Shown: one piece after another, positions 37,597 to 46,638 of the stretch
Layout of the letters: each line of letters starts with the position of its first letter
How positions within the stretch are numbered: position 1 is the first letter of the stretch
The notes under the pieces: generated by a model
Database searches by the model: none
Seen by the model: the letters and a program-made list of their open reading frames with translations, nothing else
What the model was told of the DNA's origin: nothing
Source of the DNA: Natrinema gari JCM 14663
Lineage (GTDB): Archaea; Halobacteriota; Halobacteria; Halobacteriales; Natrialbaceae
Assembly: GCF_000337175.1 (NCBI RefSeq)
Contig: NZ_AOIJ01000045.1
Coordinates: forward strand, 4,646 to 59,605
Length of the DNA stretch: 54,960 nt
Reading direction: 5' to 3'
Position numbers and translations under genes: made by a program

Positions 37597-38928
37597 CTAG
37601 AGCCAGTCCGGCGTCATGTACTCGGCGCCGTCGGCCGCGAACTCGTCGGGCCAGATGACCGTCTGCTGACCCTCACCGTCGATTTCCTGCCACTGGAAGT
37701 AGACCGGATGGACGTTGTCCTCGCCGTAGATAACGTCGTGTGGGTGTTCGTCGTCGGGACCGTGGAACTCGATCGTGCCGGTGGTGCCGGTGAACTCAGT
37801 TTCCTCGAGCGATCCGACCAGGGCATCCGACTCGAGGGAGTCGGCTCGTTTGGCCGCCCTCTTGAACACATTGACCGCGTCGTAGGCGATATAGCCGGTA
37901 TAAACCGGGCTCTTGCCGCCGTTTGCGTTTTGATAGTCCCCGACGAACTCCGACGTCTCGTTCGTGAGATTGGCAGTGTCGGTCGCGCTGGCGTAGCCCA
38001 CGGCGTACTCGCAGTCGCCGCCGGTCTGCTGGTAGTACGACGGGAGTTGCATCGGAACGTGAATGCCGCCAAACTCGAAGTCCCGTTCCTCGGGCCGCCA
38101 ATCCGCCAGTGCGGCGGTGCCGGTGTGTGCGGTCGAAATGAACGCCGCGTCGGCGTTCGACTCCTCGACTCGAGTGTAGATGTCCGAGAAGTCGTCGATC
38201 TCCGGGGGATACCGTTCCCACGTCGTCACCTCAATATCGGTCTCGGGGAGGCGACTCTGATAGAAGTCCCACAACCCGTCGGTCCAGTCGTAGTTCTCCG
38301 CGAGAACCGCGATGGAATCCCACCCGATGTCACTGCCTTTCTCGGTCAGGAAGTCGAGTTGCGCCTCCGCGAGGTTGGTCCCGTTGATCGGCCCGACGCG
38401 GAAGTGATACTTGTAGTCGTCGTACGACGACTTGACCCGCTCGCTGGCCGTCGTCGTCGCGGAGCCGGCGGTGAGATGTACCGTCTCTTGCTCGGCGATT
38501 TCGTCCAGCAATGGCACGAGGACTTCGGTGGTAGAAACGCCGAGGGTGATGTCGGCGTTCTCCTCGAGAATGAGCCGCTGGTATTGACGGCGCGCCTCCT
38601 GTGGGCTGCCGTTGGTATCGCCGACGACCATCTCGACGTCACGCCCAAGGATACCGTCGTTGAGTTGGTCGACGGCGAGCCGGGCACCCCGAACGATCGA
38701 GCGTCCCGTCTCGTCGCTCTCCGGGTTCGGTGCGAGGACGCCGATCGTGACCGGCTCGGCGTCGTCGTTCCCGACGAACGATCCGGCCGTCTCGAGACAG
38801 CCGGCGAGGGAGAGACCGGCCGCGCCACCCGCAGTCGTCTTCAACACTCGACGACGGTCGAGGTTCCGTTGCGGTCCGTTCCGAGCGGGACTCGTCGCAT
38901 TCGTACGTTCGTGGTCTCCGTCGTTCAT
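37597..38928 (-). CDS. ABC-type solute-binding lipoprotein (Leu/Ile/Val or amide type)
   Basis: 443 residues from ATG 38928. RRRVLKTTAGGAAGLSLAGC is a Tat signal with lipobox. The mature part is a type I periplasmic-binding fold of the branched-chain amino acid/urea family: VTIGVLAPNPESDETGRSIV, GARLAVDQLNDGILGRDVEM, GVSTTEVLVPLLDEIAEQET, then the lid and hinge SPVYTGYIAYDAVNVFKRAA. No permease or ATPase gene is near. Instead it is divergent from a chemotaxis transducer 278 bases away, as in the BasB/BasT and CosB/CosT pairs of Halobacterium. Confidence 0.92.
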   Translation of the reverse strand: MNDGDHERTNATSPARNGPQRNLDRRRVLKTTAGGAAGLSLAGCLETAGSFVGNDDAEPVTIGVLAPNPESDETGRSIVRGARLAVDQLNDGILGRDVEMVVGDTNGSPQEARRQYQRLILEENADITLGVSTTEVLVPLLDEIAEQETVHLTAGSATTTASERVKSSYDDYKYHFRVGPINGTNLAEAQLDFLTEKGSDIGWDSIAVLAENYDWTDGLWDFYQSRLPETDIEVTTWERYPPEIDDFSDIYTRVEESNADAAFISTAHTGTAALADWRPEERDFEFGGIHVPMQLPSYYQQTGGDCEYAVGYASATDTANLTNETSEFVGDYQNANGGKSPVYTGYIAYDAVNVFKRAAKRADSLESDALVGSLEETEFTGTTGTIEFHGPDDEHPHDVIYGEDNVHPVYFQWQEIDGEGQQTVIWPDEFAADGAEYMTPDWL

Positions 38929-39171
38929 ATTGTCCAATGCTTTCGACCTCTGTTTCTTAACCGTTGTGGAGAATAACACTTGCTAGATAACATATAGGTA
39001 TCTGACATGCACGAGAAAAGGAATTACAGGTTCGTCGGGCATTAGTCTCGGCCTGTGGGAGTTATTTCAGACAGCAGGCGGATATACACCAGCACTAGAA
39101 ACGAAAGTCAGCATATATCCACAGAGTCTGGAACGATCCCCGATTATCAGCACCGATAACCGCGGCTGACA

Positions 39172-39179
39172 ATTTATGT
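39172..39179 (+). promoter_or_regulatory. TATA-like element of the transducer gene
   Basis: TTTATGTA, about 28-35 bases upstream of the ATG at 39207, consistent with a short or absent leader. Confidence 0.5.
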
Positions 39180-39206
39180 AGTGGCGAGAACAGGCGTATC
39201 GTATCC

Positions 39207-42200
39207 ATGGATTTCGCTCGACGGTTGGTACCGACAGCTATCCGACGCAGATACGCGGTCAAGTTCGGGATCGCGTTGCTCATTCTCGGATTGTCTGTCG
39301 GGCTGATCGGATTCGTCGCGACAGGGACAATCGCCGATCAGGTGGAGAATCGGGTGCAAAGCGACCACGCTTCCGCCGCCGGACAGGAAGCCCAGAGCAT
39401 GCAGATGTGGAACGAGCAAAACGAGCACACGATCGGGATGATCGCCCGATCGGACGTCGTCGCCAGTGACGATCCGGCTGCGATCCAACGGCGTTTCCTC
39501 GACTGGCAGGAACACTTAGACGCCGATACGTTCGATATCTCCTACGTCAATACAAATAACAAAACCGTGACCGCGAGTACGAACGAGGCCTATCGCGGGG
39601 CACCGACGACCGAGATCGATAACGTCCCGAACGAAGCCTACGAGGACGCCTCGAAAACCGTGCCGTGGGTCTCCGACGCCTATATCGCCGAAGGGGAGTT
39701 CGGCCAGAACACGACCGTACTCACGTACGTCCAGCGCGCCGCCGACAACGAGAACCGAGCGGTCGTCTACACTGCCGATCTCGAGGCGTACGCGAACCAA
39801 CTGCAGGACGAGGCGGGTGTTACGACGGTGATCATCGACGGCGAGAACGATATCATGGTCGATAACGCCGACTACGGTGGGAACCACCAAACGTTCGGCT
39901 CGACCTACAGCGACGACAACGGCCTCGCCCAGAGCGCACGGACCGAGGGCGCAACCACGCAGCAGGTCGCCGGCTCGTCGCTCTCGCTTGGCACTTACGA
40001 CCTCGGTGAGGACAGCGACTACGTCGCCAGCTCCGCCCGCGTGTTCGGGACCGACTGGGTCGTCCTGACCGTCGAACCCGCCGACCAGGCACTCGGGTTC
40101 GTCAACAGCGTCAACCAGTGGGGACTCGTGGCGACAATTCTCGGGATCGTCATGATCGGCGCGGTCGGCGCAGTCCTGGGCCGAAACACGGCCGTCTCGA
40201 TCGACCGGCTCACCGACAAAGCCAGCGAGATGGAGGACGGCAACCTCAACGTCGACCTCGAGACCAAACGGATCGACAACATCGGCCGGCTCTACGACGG
40301 CTTCGGCTCGATGCGTGACGCCTTGCGCGAACAGATCGAGGAGGCCGAAGCCGCCCGCATGGAGGCCGAACGCGAACGCGAGCGCGTCTTGGAGATCAAC
40401 GATCACCTCGAAGACAAGGCCGCCGAATACTGTGCGGTCATGGGTGACGCCGCCGACGGCGACCTCACCGCTCGTGCGGACGTCGAAAGCGACAACGAGC
40501 AGATGCAACAGATCGGCGAGGACTTCAACGAGATGCTCGACGAGATCGAGCAGACCATCGCCGAACTCAACCGGTTCGCGACCGACGTCGCGACCGCCTC
40601 CGAGCAGGTGACCGCCTCGAGCGAGGAGGTTCGATCCGCCTCCCAGCAGGTCACCGAGTCGATTCAGGAGATTTCCGACGGTGCGGACCGACAGAACGAC
40701 TCCCTCCAGTCGGTCGACCAGGAGATGAGCGGCCTCTCGACGACGACCGAGGAGATCGCCGCGTCCTCGAACGAGGTGGCCGATATCGCCGAACGGACCG
40801 TCGACACCGGGCAGGAAGGGCAGGAAGCCGCTCAGGCGGCGATCACTGCCATGAACGAGATCGAGACCGAGGCCGGCGACGCCGTCGCCGAGATCCGTCG
40901 CCTCGAAGAGGAGGTCCAGCAGATCGACGAACTGATCAACACGATTTCCGAGATCGCCCACCAGACGAACATGCTGGCGCTGAACGCCAACATCGAAGCC
41001 TCCCGCTCCGCGGGCGGCAGCGACGACGAAGGGTTCTCCGTCGTCGCAAAGGAGGTCAAGGCGCTCTCCGAAGACGTCGCCGAAGCGGCCGACGAAGCCG
41101 AGGACCGACTCGAGGCGATCCGCAAGCGGACGGAAACCTCCGCTGCCGAGGTCGAAGGCACGAGTACCGACATCGAAAACGCCAGCGATCGGGTCGAGGA
41201 AGCGGTCAACGCGCTCGAGGAGATCGCCGACCTCGCTCAGGAGACCAACATCGGTGTGCAGGAGATCTCCGCAGCGACCGAAGAGCAGGCTGCCTCCACG
41301 CAAGAGGTCGTCGCGATGATCGACGACGCCGCGACGATCTCCGAGGAGACGACGTCGGAAGCCGAAAACGTCGCCGCCGCGGCCGAAGAGCAGACCACTG
41401 CACTAACCGAAGTCACGAAGTCCGCCTCGAGCCTCTCCGAACAGGCCTCCCAGCTCTCCGAGGCGCTCGACCGGTTCGACACCGACGTCGACCACGTCGA
41501 CCTCGACTTCGAATCGGCGTTCGACGTGGACGCGGAACTGGATGCGCCAGCGGCGATTGACGACGCTGCGGTCGACGGCGAGTCGGCCGAAGAGGGCCAG
41601 GGCATCACGTTCGACGCCACGAGCGAGCAGGACGATGCCGACGAGACCCTCACGTTCGACGACGCGGACGAGGACGCCCACGAACTCGAGGAGGATGGGG
41701 ACGGAAACACCGCCGATGCCGACCGACCCACGGAGACCGCGTTCGAGCCCGAGGCGTCGGCCGACGATCCGATCGATCACGCCGGTGACGATCCGGCGAC
41801 TGGCAGTGGAGCCGATGGCGACACGACCGAGGAACTCGGTGCCGAAGAGATCCTCGGCATCGAGGGGAGCGAAGCCGACGAGTCCGACGCGATCGAATCG
41901 ACGGACGCGACCGATCCGCTCGCCGACGACGCCTTCGGAGCCGATGGTGACGAGACGACAGACGCGACCGATCCGCTCGCCGACGACGCCTTCGGAGCCG
42001 ACGGTGACGAGACGACGGACGCGACCGATCCGCTCGCCGACGACGCCCCCGAAGCCGATAGGGACGACCCGGTAGATACCGCCGAGCCGGCCGGCGACGA
42101 ACCGCTCGGATCGGTCGACGACGGTGGCCATGCGGAGACCGACGACGAATCGGCTGCCGACGAGACCTCCGCGACCGACGACCTCGAGAGCGACGAGACT

Positions 42201-42278
42201 GACGAAAGCGACGGAACCGACGAGGGCGACGACGAAGACGACGACGTGTTCACGTTCGGTGCGACCGACGAGGAGTAA
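39207..42278 (+). CDS. Halobacterial transducer (methyl-accepting chemotaxis protein)
   Basis: 1023 residues. TM1 at about 18-40, an extracellular sensor domain at about 41-300 of dCache-like layout, TM2 at about 305-326, HAMP (about 327-380), a second HAMP-like segment (about 400-455), then the coiled signalling hairpin with tip IAHQTNMLALNANIEASRS (583-601) that contacts CheA/CheW, and methylation-helix-like Gln/Glu pairs. From about 755 to the end is a 270-residue acidic, disordered-looking tail with a 19-residue repeat (DATDPLADDAFGADGDETT) and ending FTFGATDEE, unusual for the family. It is divergent from a solute-binding lipoprotein, suggesting a shared stimulus. Confidence 0.95.
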   Translation: MDFARRLVPTAIRRRYAVKFGIALLILGLSVGLIGFVATGTIADQVENRVQSDHASAAGQEAQSMQMWNEQNEHTIGMIARSDVVASDDPAAIQRRFLDWQEHLDADTFDISYVNTNNKTVTASTNEAYRGAPTTEIDNVPNEAYEDASKTVPWVSDAYIAEGEFGQNTTVLTYVQRAADNENRAVVYTADLEAYANQLQDEAGVTTVIIDGENDIMVDNADYGGNHQTFGSTYSDDNGLAQSARTEGATTQQVAGSSLSLGTYDLGEDSDYVASSARVFGTDWVVLTVEPADQALGFVNSVNQWGLVATILGIVMIGAVGAVLGRNTAVSIDRLTDKASEMEDGNLNVDLETKRIDNIGRLYDGFGSMRDALREQIEEAEAARMEAERERERVLEINDHLEDKAAEYCAVMGDAADGDLTARADVESDNEQMQQIGEDFNEMLDEIEQTIAELNRFATDVATASEQVTASSEEVRSASQQVTESIQEISDGADRQNDSLQSVDQEMSGLSTTTEEIAASSNEVADIAERTVDTGQEGQEAAQAAITAMNEIETEAGDAVAEIRRLEEEVQQIDELINTISEIAHQTNMLALNANIEASRSAGGSDDEGFSVVAKEVKALSEDVAEAADEAEDRLEAIRKRTETSAAEVEGTSTDIENASDRVEEAVNALEEIADLAQETNIGVQEISAATEEQAASTQEVVAMIDDAATISEETTSEAENVAAAAEEQTTALTEVTKSASSLSEQASQLSEALDRFDTDVDHVDLDFESAFDVDAELDAPAAIDDAAVDGESAEEGQGITFDATSEQDDADETLTFDDADEDAHELEEDGDGNTADADRPTETAFEPEASADDPIDHAGDDPATGSGADGDTTEELGAEEILGIEGSEADESDAIESTDATDPLADDAFGADGDETTDATDPLADDAFGADGDETTDATDPLADDAPEADRDDPVDTAEPAGDEPLGSVDDGGHAETDDESAADETSATDDLESDETDESDGTDEGDDEDDDVFTFGATDEE
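41904..42060 (+). repeat. 57-bp tandem repeat in the transducer tail
   Basis: Copies begin at 41904, 41961 and 42018, nearly identical over 57 bases (the third diverges after about 33). They keep the reading frame and encode DATDPLADDAFGADGDETT. The near-identity suggests recent slippage or expansion. Confidence 0.9.
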
Positions 42279-42396
42279 TCGCCCGATCGGGCACGGAGAG
42301 CCCCCGTCGATCCGGTTCGATTCTCGAGGTGATCTGCGACAGCCGTCGTCGGTATCGTTCGCTACCTTTTTGACTGCCGTCTAGAAAGGAATCGGC

Positions 42397-43284
42397 ATGC
42401 TTACAGTGCGGGCACCCGCAACGAGCGCGAATCTCGGGAGCGGCTTCGACGTGTTCGGCGTCGCTCTCGGAACGCCCGCCGACGTGGTTCGGGTCGAACG
42501 AGCCTCGCGAACGACGATTACGGTGACCGGGGCCGGAAGCCAGTACATCCCGGAAGACCCCGCCAAGAACACGGTCGGCGCAGTCGCGGAGGCGCTCGAC
42601 GCCCCCGCACGAATCCGGATCGACAAGGGCGTTCGGCCGTCCTCGGGGTTGGGATCGTCGGCCGCGAGCGCCGCCGCCGCCGCCGTTGCACTGAACGAAC
42701 TCTACGATCGGGGCCGCTCTCGGGCGGAGCTCGTCCCCGTCGCCGCCGAAGGCGAAGCACTCGTCTCTGGGGAAGCACACGCCGATAACGTCGCGCCCTC
42801 GCTGCTCGGCGGCTTCACCGTCGTCACCGACGACGGCGTCACGCACGTCGACGCGTCCGTCCCCGTCGTCGCCTGCCTGCCGGAAATTTCCGTTTCCACG
42901 CGCGACGCACGCGGCGTCGTTCCCGATACGGCCTCGATGGACGAGGTCGTCGACACCGTCGGCAACGCCGCCACGCTGACCGTCGGGATGACGCGGGACG
43001 ATCCAGTTCTCGTCGGGTCGGGCATGGCAGACGAAATCGTCACGCCCGAACGCACCAAACTGATCGACGGCTACGAGAGCGTTCGCGAGGCCGCCCTCGA
43101 GGCGGGTGCGACCGGCGTCACCGTCAGCGGGGCCGGCCCGGGGATGCTCGCAGTCTGTCACCGCCGCGACCAGCGGGCGATCGCCTCGGCGATGGTCGAC
43201 GCCTTCGACGCGGCCGGCGTCGAGAGCCGCGCCTATCAGACCGCCGTCGGCGAGGGTGCGACGCTGTACCGGGACGGCGCGTAG
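42397..43284 (+). CDS. thrB: Homoserine kinase
   Basis: 295 residues, GHMP kinase. Phosphorylates homoserine on the threonine pathway. N-terminal VRAPATSANLGSGFDVFGVA (4-23), GHMP ATP motif RPSSGLGSSAASAAAAAVAL (about 79-98) and C-terminal VSGAGPGMLAVC (about 242-253). GAAAGGAATC just upstream of the ATG may include a ribosome-binding site. The next gene starts 5 bases after the stop. Confidence 0.95.
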   Translation: MLTVRAPATSANLGSGFDVFGVALGTPADVVRVERASRTTITVTGAGSQYIPEDPAKNTVGAVAEALDAPARIRIDKGVRPSSGLGSSAASAAAAAVALNELYDRGRSRAELVPVAAEGEALVSGEAHADNVAPSLLGGFTVVTDDGVTHVDASVPVVACLPEISVSTRDARGVVPDTASMDEVVDTVGNAATLTVGMTRDDPVLVGSGMADEIVTPERTKLIDGYESVREAALEAGATGVTVSGAGPGMLAVCHRRDQRAIASAMVDAFDAAGVESRAYQTAVGEGATLYRDGA

Positions 43285-43289
43285 CCGCG

Positions 43290-43640
43290 ATGGGGGCGCG
43301 AACCGACGCCGCGCTCGCGCTGCTCGTGCTCGCTGCGGTCGCGAGTTTCGCGGTCCGCGCCGACGTAACGCCGGCTCCGGTTTTCCTGGTCGTCGGCGGT
43401 GCTGCGACGGTCACCTTCGAACTCCTCGCCGCTCGAGAGTACGAGACCGTCCGGCAGTACTGGGACCGACGGAGCGTCCAACTCACGTCGCTCGCGGCGG
43501 CGATCGGTGGTGCCGCCGTCGGCACTCGAGTCGCGCCGGTGCTAGTACTGTCGCTGTGCAGCGGTGCGACGATAACCTATCTGGGCTTTCTCGCGCTCCG
43601 CCGAACGGGCATCGTTCCGCCGCCGCAGACGTGGTGGTAG
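43290..43640 (+). CDS. Small membrane protein
   Basis: 116 residues with four hydrophobic segments (about 8-25, 29-45, 63-82 and 84-104). It is so close to thrB (5 bases) that it is surely cotranscribed. A charged loop REYETVRQYWDRRSVQ separates the two helix pairs. No known family; a link to threonine metabolism rests only on position. Confidence 0.75.
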   Translation: MGARTDAALALLVLAAVASFAVRADVTPAPVFLVVGGAATVTFELLAAREYETVRQYWDRRSVQLTSLAAAIGGAAVGTRVAPVLVLSLCSGATITYLGFLALRRTGIVPPPQTWW

Positions 43641-44012
43641 CGGCGGCTCACGTCGGGCGTGCGGCCGTCTTCCAGCGCCGCGCGTAGATCCGCGTGAGAA
43701 CGTCAGTTTTCGCATGTCGAACGGTGGTCGGGACGGTCGACACCCTCGTGGAAACGCTGTCCGGGAGCGGGCCGCACGGGACCGACGAGACGGGATCGGA
43801 TTGTTCGAGACCGGTTTCCGGCCGGCGGAGCCGTGCGAGTCCCCGGAGCAACCGCTCAGTTCCCCCGTACTTCGGTCGGCGAGTTGCTTGCTGCTGGTTG
43901 GGGATGAGAGCTATCTCAGAGCGTTGGTACGTCGGATACGGAGAAAACGGACGTGCGTGCCGATCAGTCGTCGGTCCAGCGCGTCAGCGTGCGGCGACGG
44001 CGTCGTCGTCAG
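43641..44012. other. Intergenic stretch between convergent genes
   Basis: 372 bases. Open frames exist on both strands but with arginine-rich translations typical of antisense GC-rich DNA, so none is called. No hairpin or RNA gene recognised. Confidence 0.5.
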
Positions 44013-44921
44013 TTAGACGCCCCGACCCTGCATCTTCTCTTCCTCGGGGAGATCGACGTTCGCGTCGCCTTTCATGCTCTTGCCGAGGTTCTTCGAGATC
44101 TCCGCGAGCGTCTCGGGGTCGTCCCAGTTGTTCGTCGCCTCGACGATCGCCTCGGCCATCTCGGGCGGGTTCTCCGCGCCGAAGATGCCGCTGCCGACGA
44201 AGATGCCGTCGCACTCGTGGTGCATCATGAGCGCGGCGTCGGCCGGCGTCGCGATGCCGCCCGCGGCGAAGTTGACGACCGGGAGTCGTCCCATCTCGGC
44301 GGTCTCGTGGACCAGCTCCGCGGGTGCTTCGATCTCCCGAGCGAAGGCCTCCCGTTCCTCGTGGCTCATGCCCTCGAGTTTCCGGATCGCGCCCTTGATG
44401 GTGCGCTGGTGGTGGACGGCCTGATTCACGTCGCCGGTGCCGGCCTCGCCTTTCGTCCGGATCATCGCCGCACCCTCGTCGATCCGACGCAGGGCCTCGC
44501 CGAGGTTGCGTGCCCCACAGACGAACGGCGCGGTAAAGTCGCGCTTGTCGATATGGTAGGCGTCGTCGGCAGGGGTGAGAACCTCGCTCTCGTCGATCAT
44601 ATCCACGCCGACGGCTTCGAGGATCTGGGCCTCTTTCGTGTGCCCGATACGGGATTTTCCCATGACCGGGATCGAAACCGACTCGACGATCTCGGCGACG
44701 TCGGCGGGATCAGCCATCCGAGCGACGCCGCCGCGCTTGCGGATATCGGCGGGAACGGCTTCGAGTGCCATCACCGCGACCGCGCCGGCCTCCTCGGCGA
44801 TACGGGCCTGTTCGGGGTCGACGACGTCCATGATAACGCCGCCTTTCTGCATCCGTGCGAAGCCGCGCTTGACGAGATCAGTCCCGCGCCGCAGTTCCTC
44901 GAGATCGGTGTTTTCGGCCAT
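44013..44921 (-). CDS. pdxS: Pyridoxal 5'-phosphate synthase subunit PdxS
   Basis: 302 residues, the usual length. Makes PLP from ribose 5-phosphate, glyceraldehyde 3-phosphate and glutamine-derived ammonia. Visible are [14 protein letters not shown] with the ribose-binding Asp and, later, [20 protein letters not shown] (catalytic Lys of the TIM barrel), [17 protein letters not shown] and [20 protein letters not shown]. The glutaminase gene pdxT is not adjacent. Confidence 0.97.
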   Translation of the reverse strand: MAENTDLEELRRGTDLVKRGFARMQKGGVIMDVVDPEQARIAEEAGAVAVMALEAVPADIRKRGGVARMADPADVAEIVESVSIPVMGKSRIGHTKEAQILEAVGVDMIDESEVLTPADDAYHIDKRDFTAPFVCGARNLGEALRRIDEGAAMIRTKGEAGTGDVNQAVHHQRTIKGAIRKLEGMSHEEREAFAREIEAPAELVHETAEMGRLPVVNFAAGGIATPADAALMMHHECDGIFVGSGIFGAENPPEMAEAIVEATNNWDDPETLAEISKNLGKSMKGDANVDLPEEEKMQGRGV

Positions 44922-45028
44922 ACTGACCGGTTAGGAGCCCCGCCACTTACGCGTTTCTTTGGGACGGATTCGGCCGCTGGAACCACCCGGTTCCGCGGGC
45001 TCCACGGAAACGGCGTCGGACCGGCCGC

Positions 45029-45781
45029 TCACTCGGCCAGCCGCTCGCCCGCGAACAGGCGGGCACGGACGTTCGAGCCGTACAGCCGTGCGAGTGGCCG
45101 TCGCCACAGTCCGAGGTCGCGGGCCAGCGCCGACGGAACCGAGAGCCGCGTCCCCACGCCCGATCCGATCGCTACGTCGCCCCGAATCCGGGCCGTCGTC
45201 CGCACGAGAGCCCCGTCTTTCGTCGTGTAACTGGTCAGCGTCCAGTCGCGCGCTCGCGGCTCGAGCCGGGGGCGAGCGACCTCGAGTCGGATGGGGGCGT
45301 CCCCATAGCGGTCGCCGTCGACGACAGTACGGATCCCGTCCGGGCCGTCAGTCACCGTGATGGCGGCCAGTTCCTTGGGATACCCCCAGATCTCGCGCCC
45401 GAGCGCGACCGCGGGTGTGGTCGTCACCGGAAGCCAGTGAACGTAGCCGCCGAGTTCGCTGCCCGCAAGCTGTGCGAGCGGGCGGGTCGTTCGACTCCCG
45501 CGGATCGCCGGCACGATGACCGCGAACTCGTCGTAGGGCTCGAGTGCCGTCCCGTCTCGGTCGCCACCGCCGACCCGGTGGTACTGGATCCCGACGAGGG
45601 AGACACAGCCGACGCCGGGCGCGAGCGCGAGCGCGGAGAGTCCATCCGGGAGCGCCGCCTCGAGCCGGCCGCGACGCGCGGGGACGGTCACGCCGCCCAT
45701 CGCGAACGACAGCTCGAGCGGGAGGGATACCTCGTGGCCGGTCGAGAGTCGCCAACGTGGTCGGTCGTCGACCGTCGTCAT
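45029..45781 (-). CDS. Acetoacetate decarboxylase-like protein
   Basis: 250 residues from ATG 45781. The fold is recognised from CVSLVGIQYHRVGG, YDEFAVIVPAIRG and the active-site segment GREIWGYPKELA (Lys near 135). In true acetoacetate decarboxylases the Schiff-base Lys is followed by a second Lys that lowers its pKa (PKK); here that residue is Glu. A decarboxylase role is therefore doubtful, and another Schiff-base reaction is possible. It is divergent from the DUF1405 gene with 92 bases between. Confidence 0.85.
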   Translation of the reverse strand: MTTVDDRPRWRLSTGHEVSLPLELSFAMGGVTVPARRGRLEAALPDGLSALALAPGVGCVSLVGIQYHRVGGGDRDGTALEPYDEFAVIVPAIRGSRTTRPLAQLAGSELGGYVHWLPVTTTPAVALGREIWGYPKELAAITVTDGPDGIRTVVDGDRYGDAPIRLEVARPRLEPRARDWTLTSYTTKDGALVRTTARIRGDVAIGSGVGTRLSVPSALARDLGLWRRPLARLYGSNVRARLFAGERLAE

Positions 45782-45873
45782 GGCCGGGAGTACTGCGGGC
45801 GTGCTCGTAGTAGTACGGGTCGCCGACGGGGCGATAACCGCTACTGTTTTGCGGGTTCCGGCCGTCGCGCCGG

Positions 45874-46584
45874 ATGATGACTGCGTCGACTCGGATGGCG
45901 GATCACGATCGTGCCGACGACGAGTCGCTCCCATCGTTTCTCGCGCCGGTTCCGACGACGCTCGAGGACCTGGGGCTGCGGTTCGCGTGGCTCGTCGTGG
46001 CGATCAACCTCGCGGGGACGGCCTTCGGGTTCTGGTACTACGCCGGACAGTTCACCGAGACGACGGCCGCGCTCTGGCCCTGGGTCCCCGACAGCCCGCT
46101 CGCGACGCTGTTTATCGCGCTGGCGATCGCCGCGTGGAAACTGGGCCGCGAGCAGCCGTGGCTGACCGCGCTCGCCTTTTTCGGCAACGTCGTGTTGGGC
46201 CTGTGGACGCCGTACACGCTGCTCGCGTTCGCCGATTCCTACGCGTCCCTCCCCGTGTGGATGTACCACTTCCTCTTCTGGAGCCACCTCGCGATGGTGG
46301 TCCAGGCGCTGGTCCTCCACCGGATCAGCGACTTCCCCGTGTGGGCCGTCGCCGTCGCCGCTGTCTGGTACTGGAGCAACCTCATCGTCGACTACTTCGT
46401 CCCCGTCGTCGGCGACCCCCACCACACGATCATCCCAGTCGGGCGGGAAACACCCATGTTCCTCGAGGCCGACGCACTGGGCGTGATCGCCGCCGGCGAG
46501 GTCACGTTCGTCCTGCTGGCGCTGTTTCTCGCGCTCGCGATTCGGGTCAAGAAGCTCGATCTATCGCGGGCCGCGACCGGATAG
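45874..46584 (+). CDS. DUF1405 membrane protein
   Basis: 236 residues (a second ATG at 45895). About seven transmembrane helices. Family landmarks are AINLAGTAFGFWYYAGQF, FIALAIAAWKLGREQPWLTA with LAFFGNVVLGLWTPY, and DYFVPVVGDPHHTIIPVG. The family is widespread in archaea and Firmicutes with no assigned function. Confidence 0.9.
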   Translation: MMTASTRMADHDRADDESLPSFLAPVPTTLEDLGLRFAWLVVAINLAGTAFGFWYYAGQFTETTAALWPWVPDSPLATLFIALAIAAWKLGREQPWLTALAFFGNVVLGLWTPYTLLAFADSYASLPVWMYHFLFWSHLAMVVQALVLHRISDFPVWAVAVAAVWYWSNLIVDYFVPVVGDPHHTIIPVGRETPMFLEADALGVIAAGEVTFVLLALFLALAIRVKKLDLSRAATG

Positions 46585-46638
46585 CGGTCTCGAACGGCGC
46601 TTGCGTCTCCGAGAACACGAAACGGCAGGCGACGCCGG

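Noticed and set aside
39516..41303. Long antisense frame opposite the chemotaxis transducer
   Set aside because: Leucine-, aspartate- and glycine-rich reverse image of the coiled-coil sense sequence; no start signal or family.
43714..44016. Plus-strand frame downstream of the thrB operon
   Set aside because: Arginine-rich composition typical of non-coding frames in this genome.
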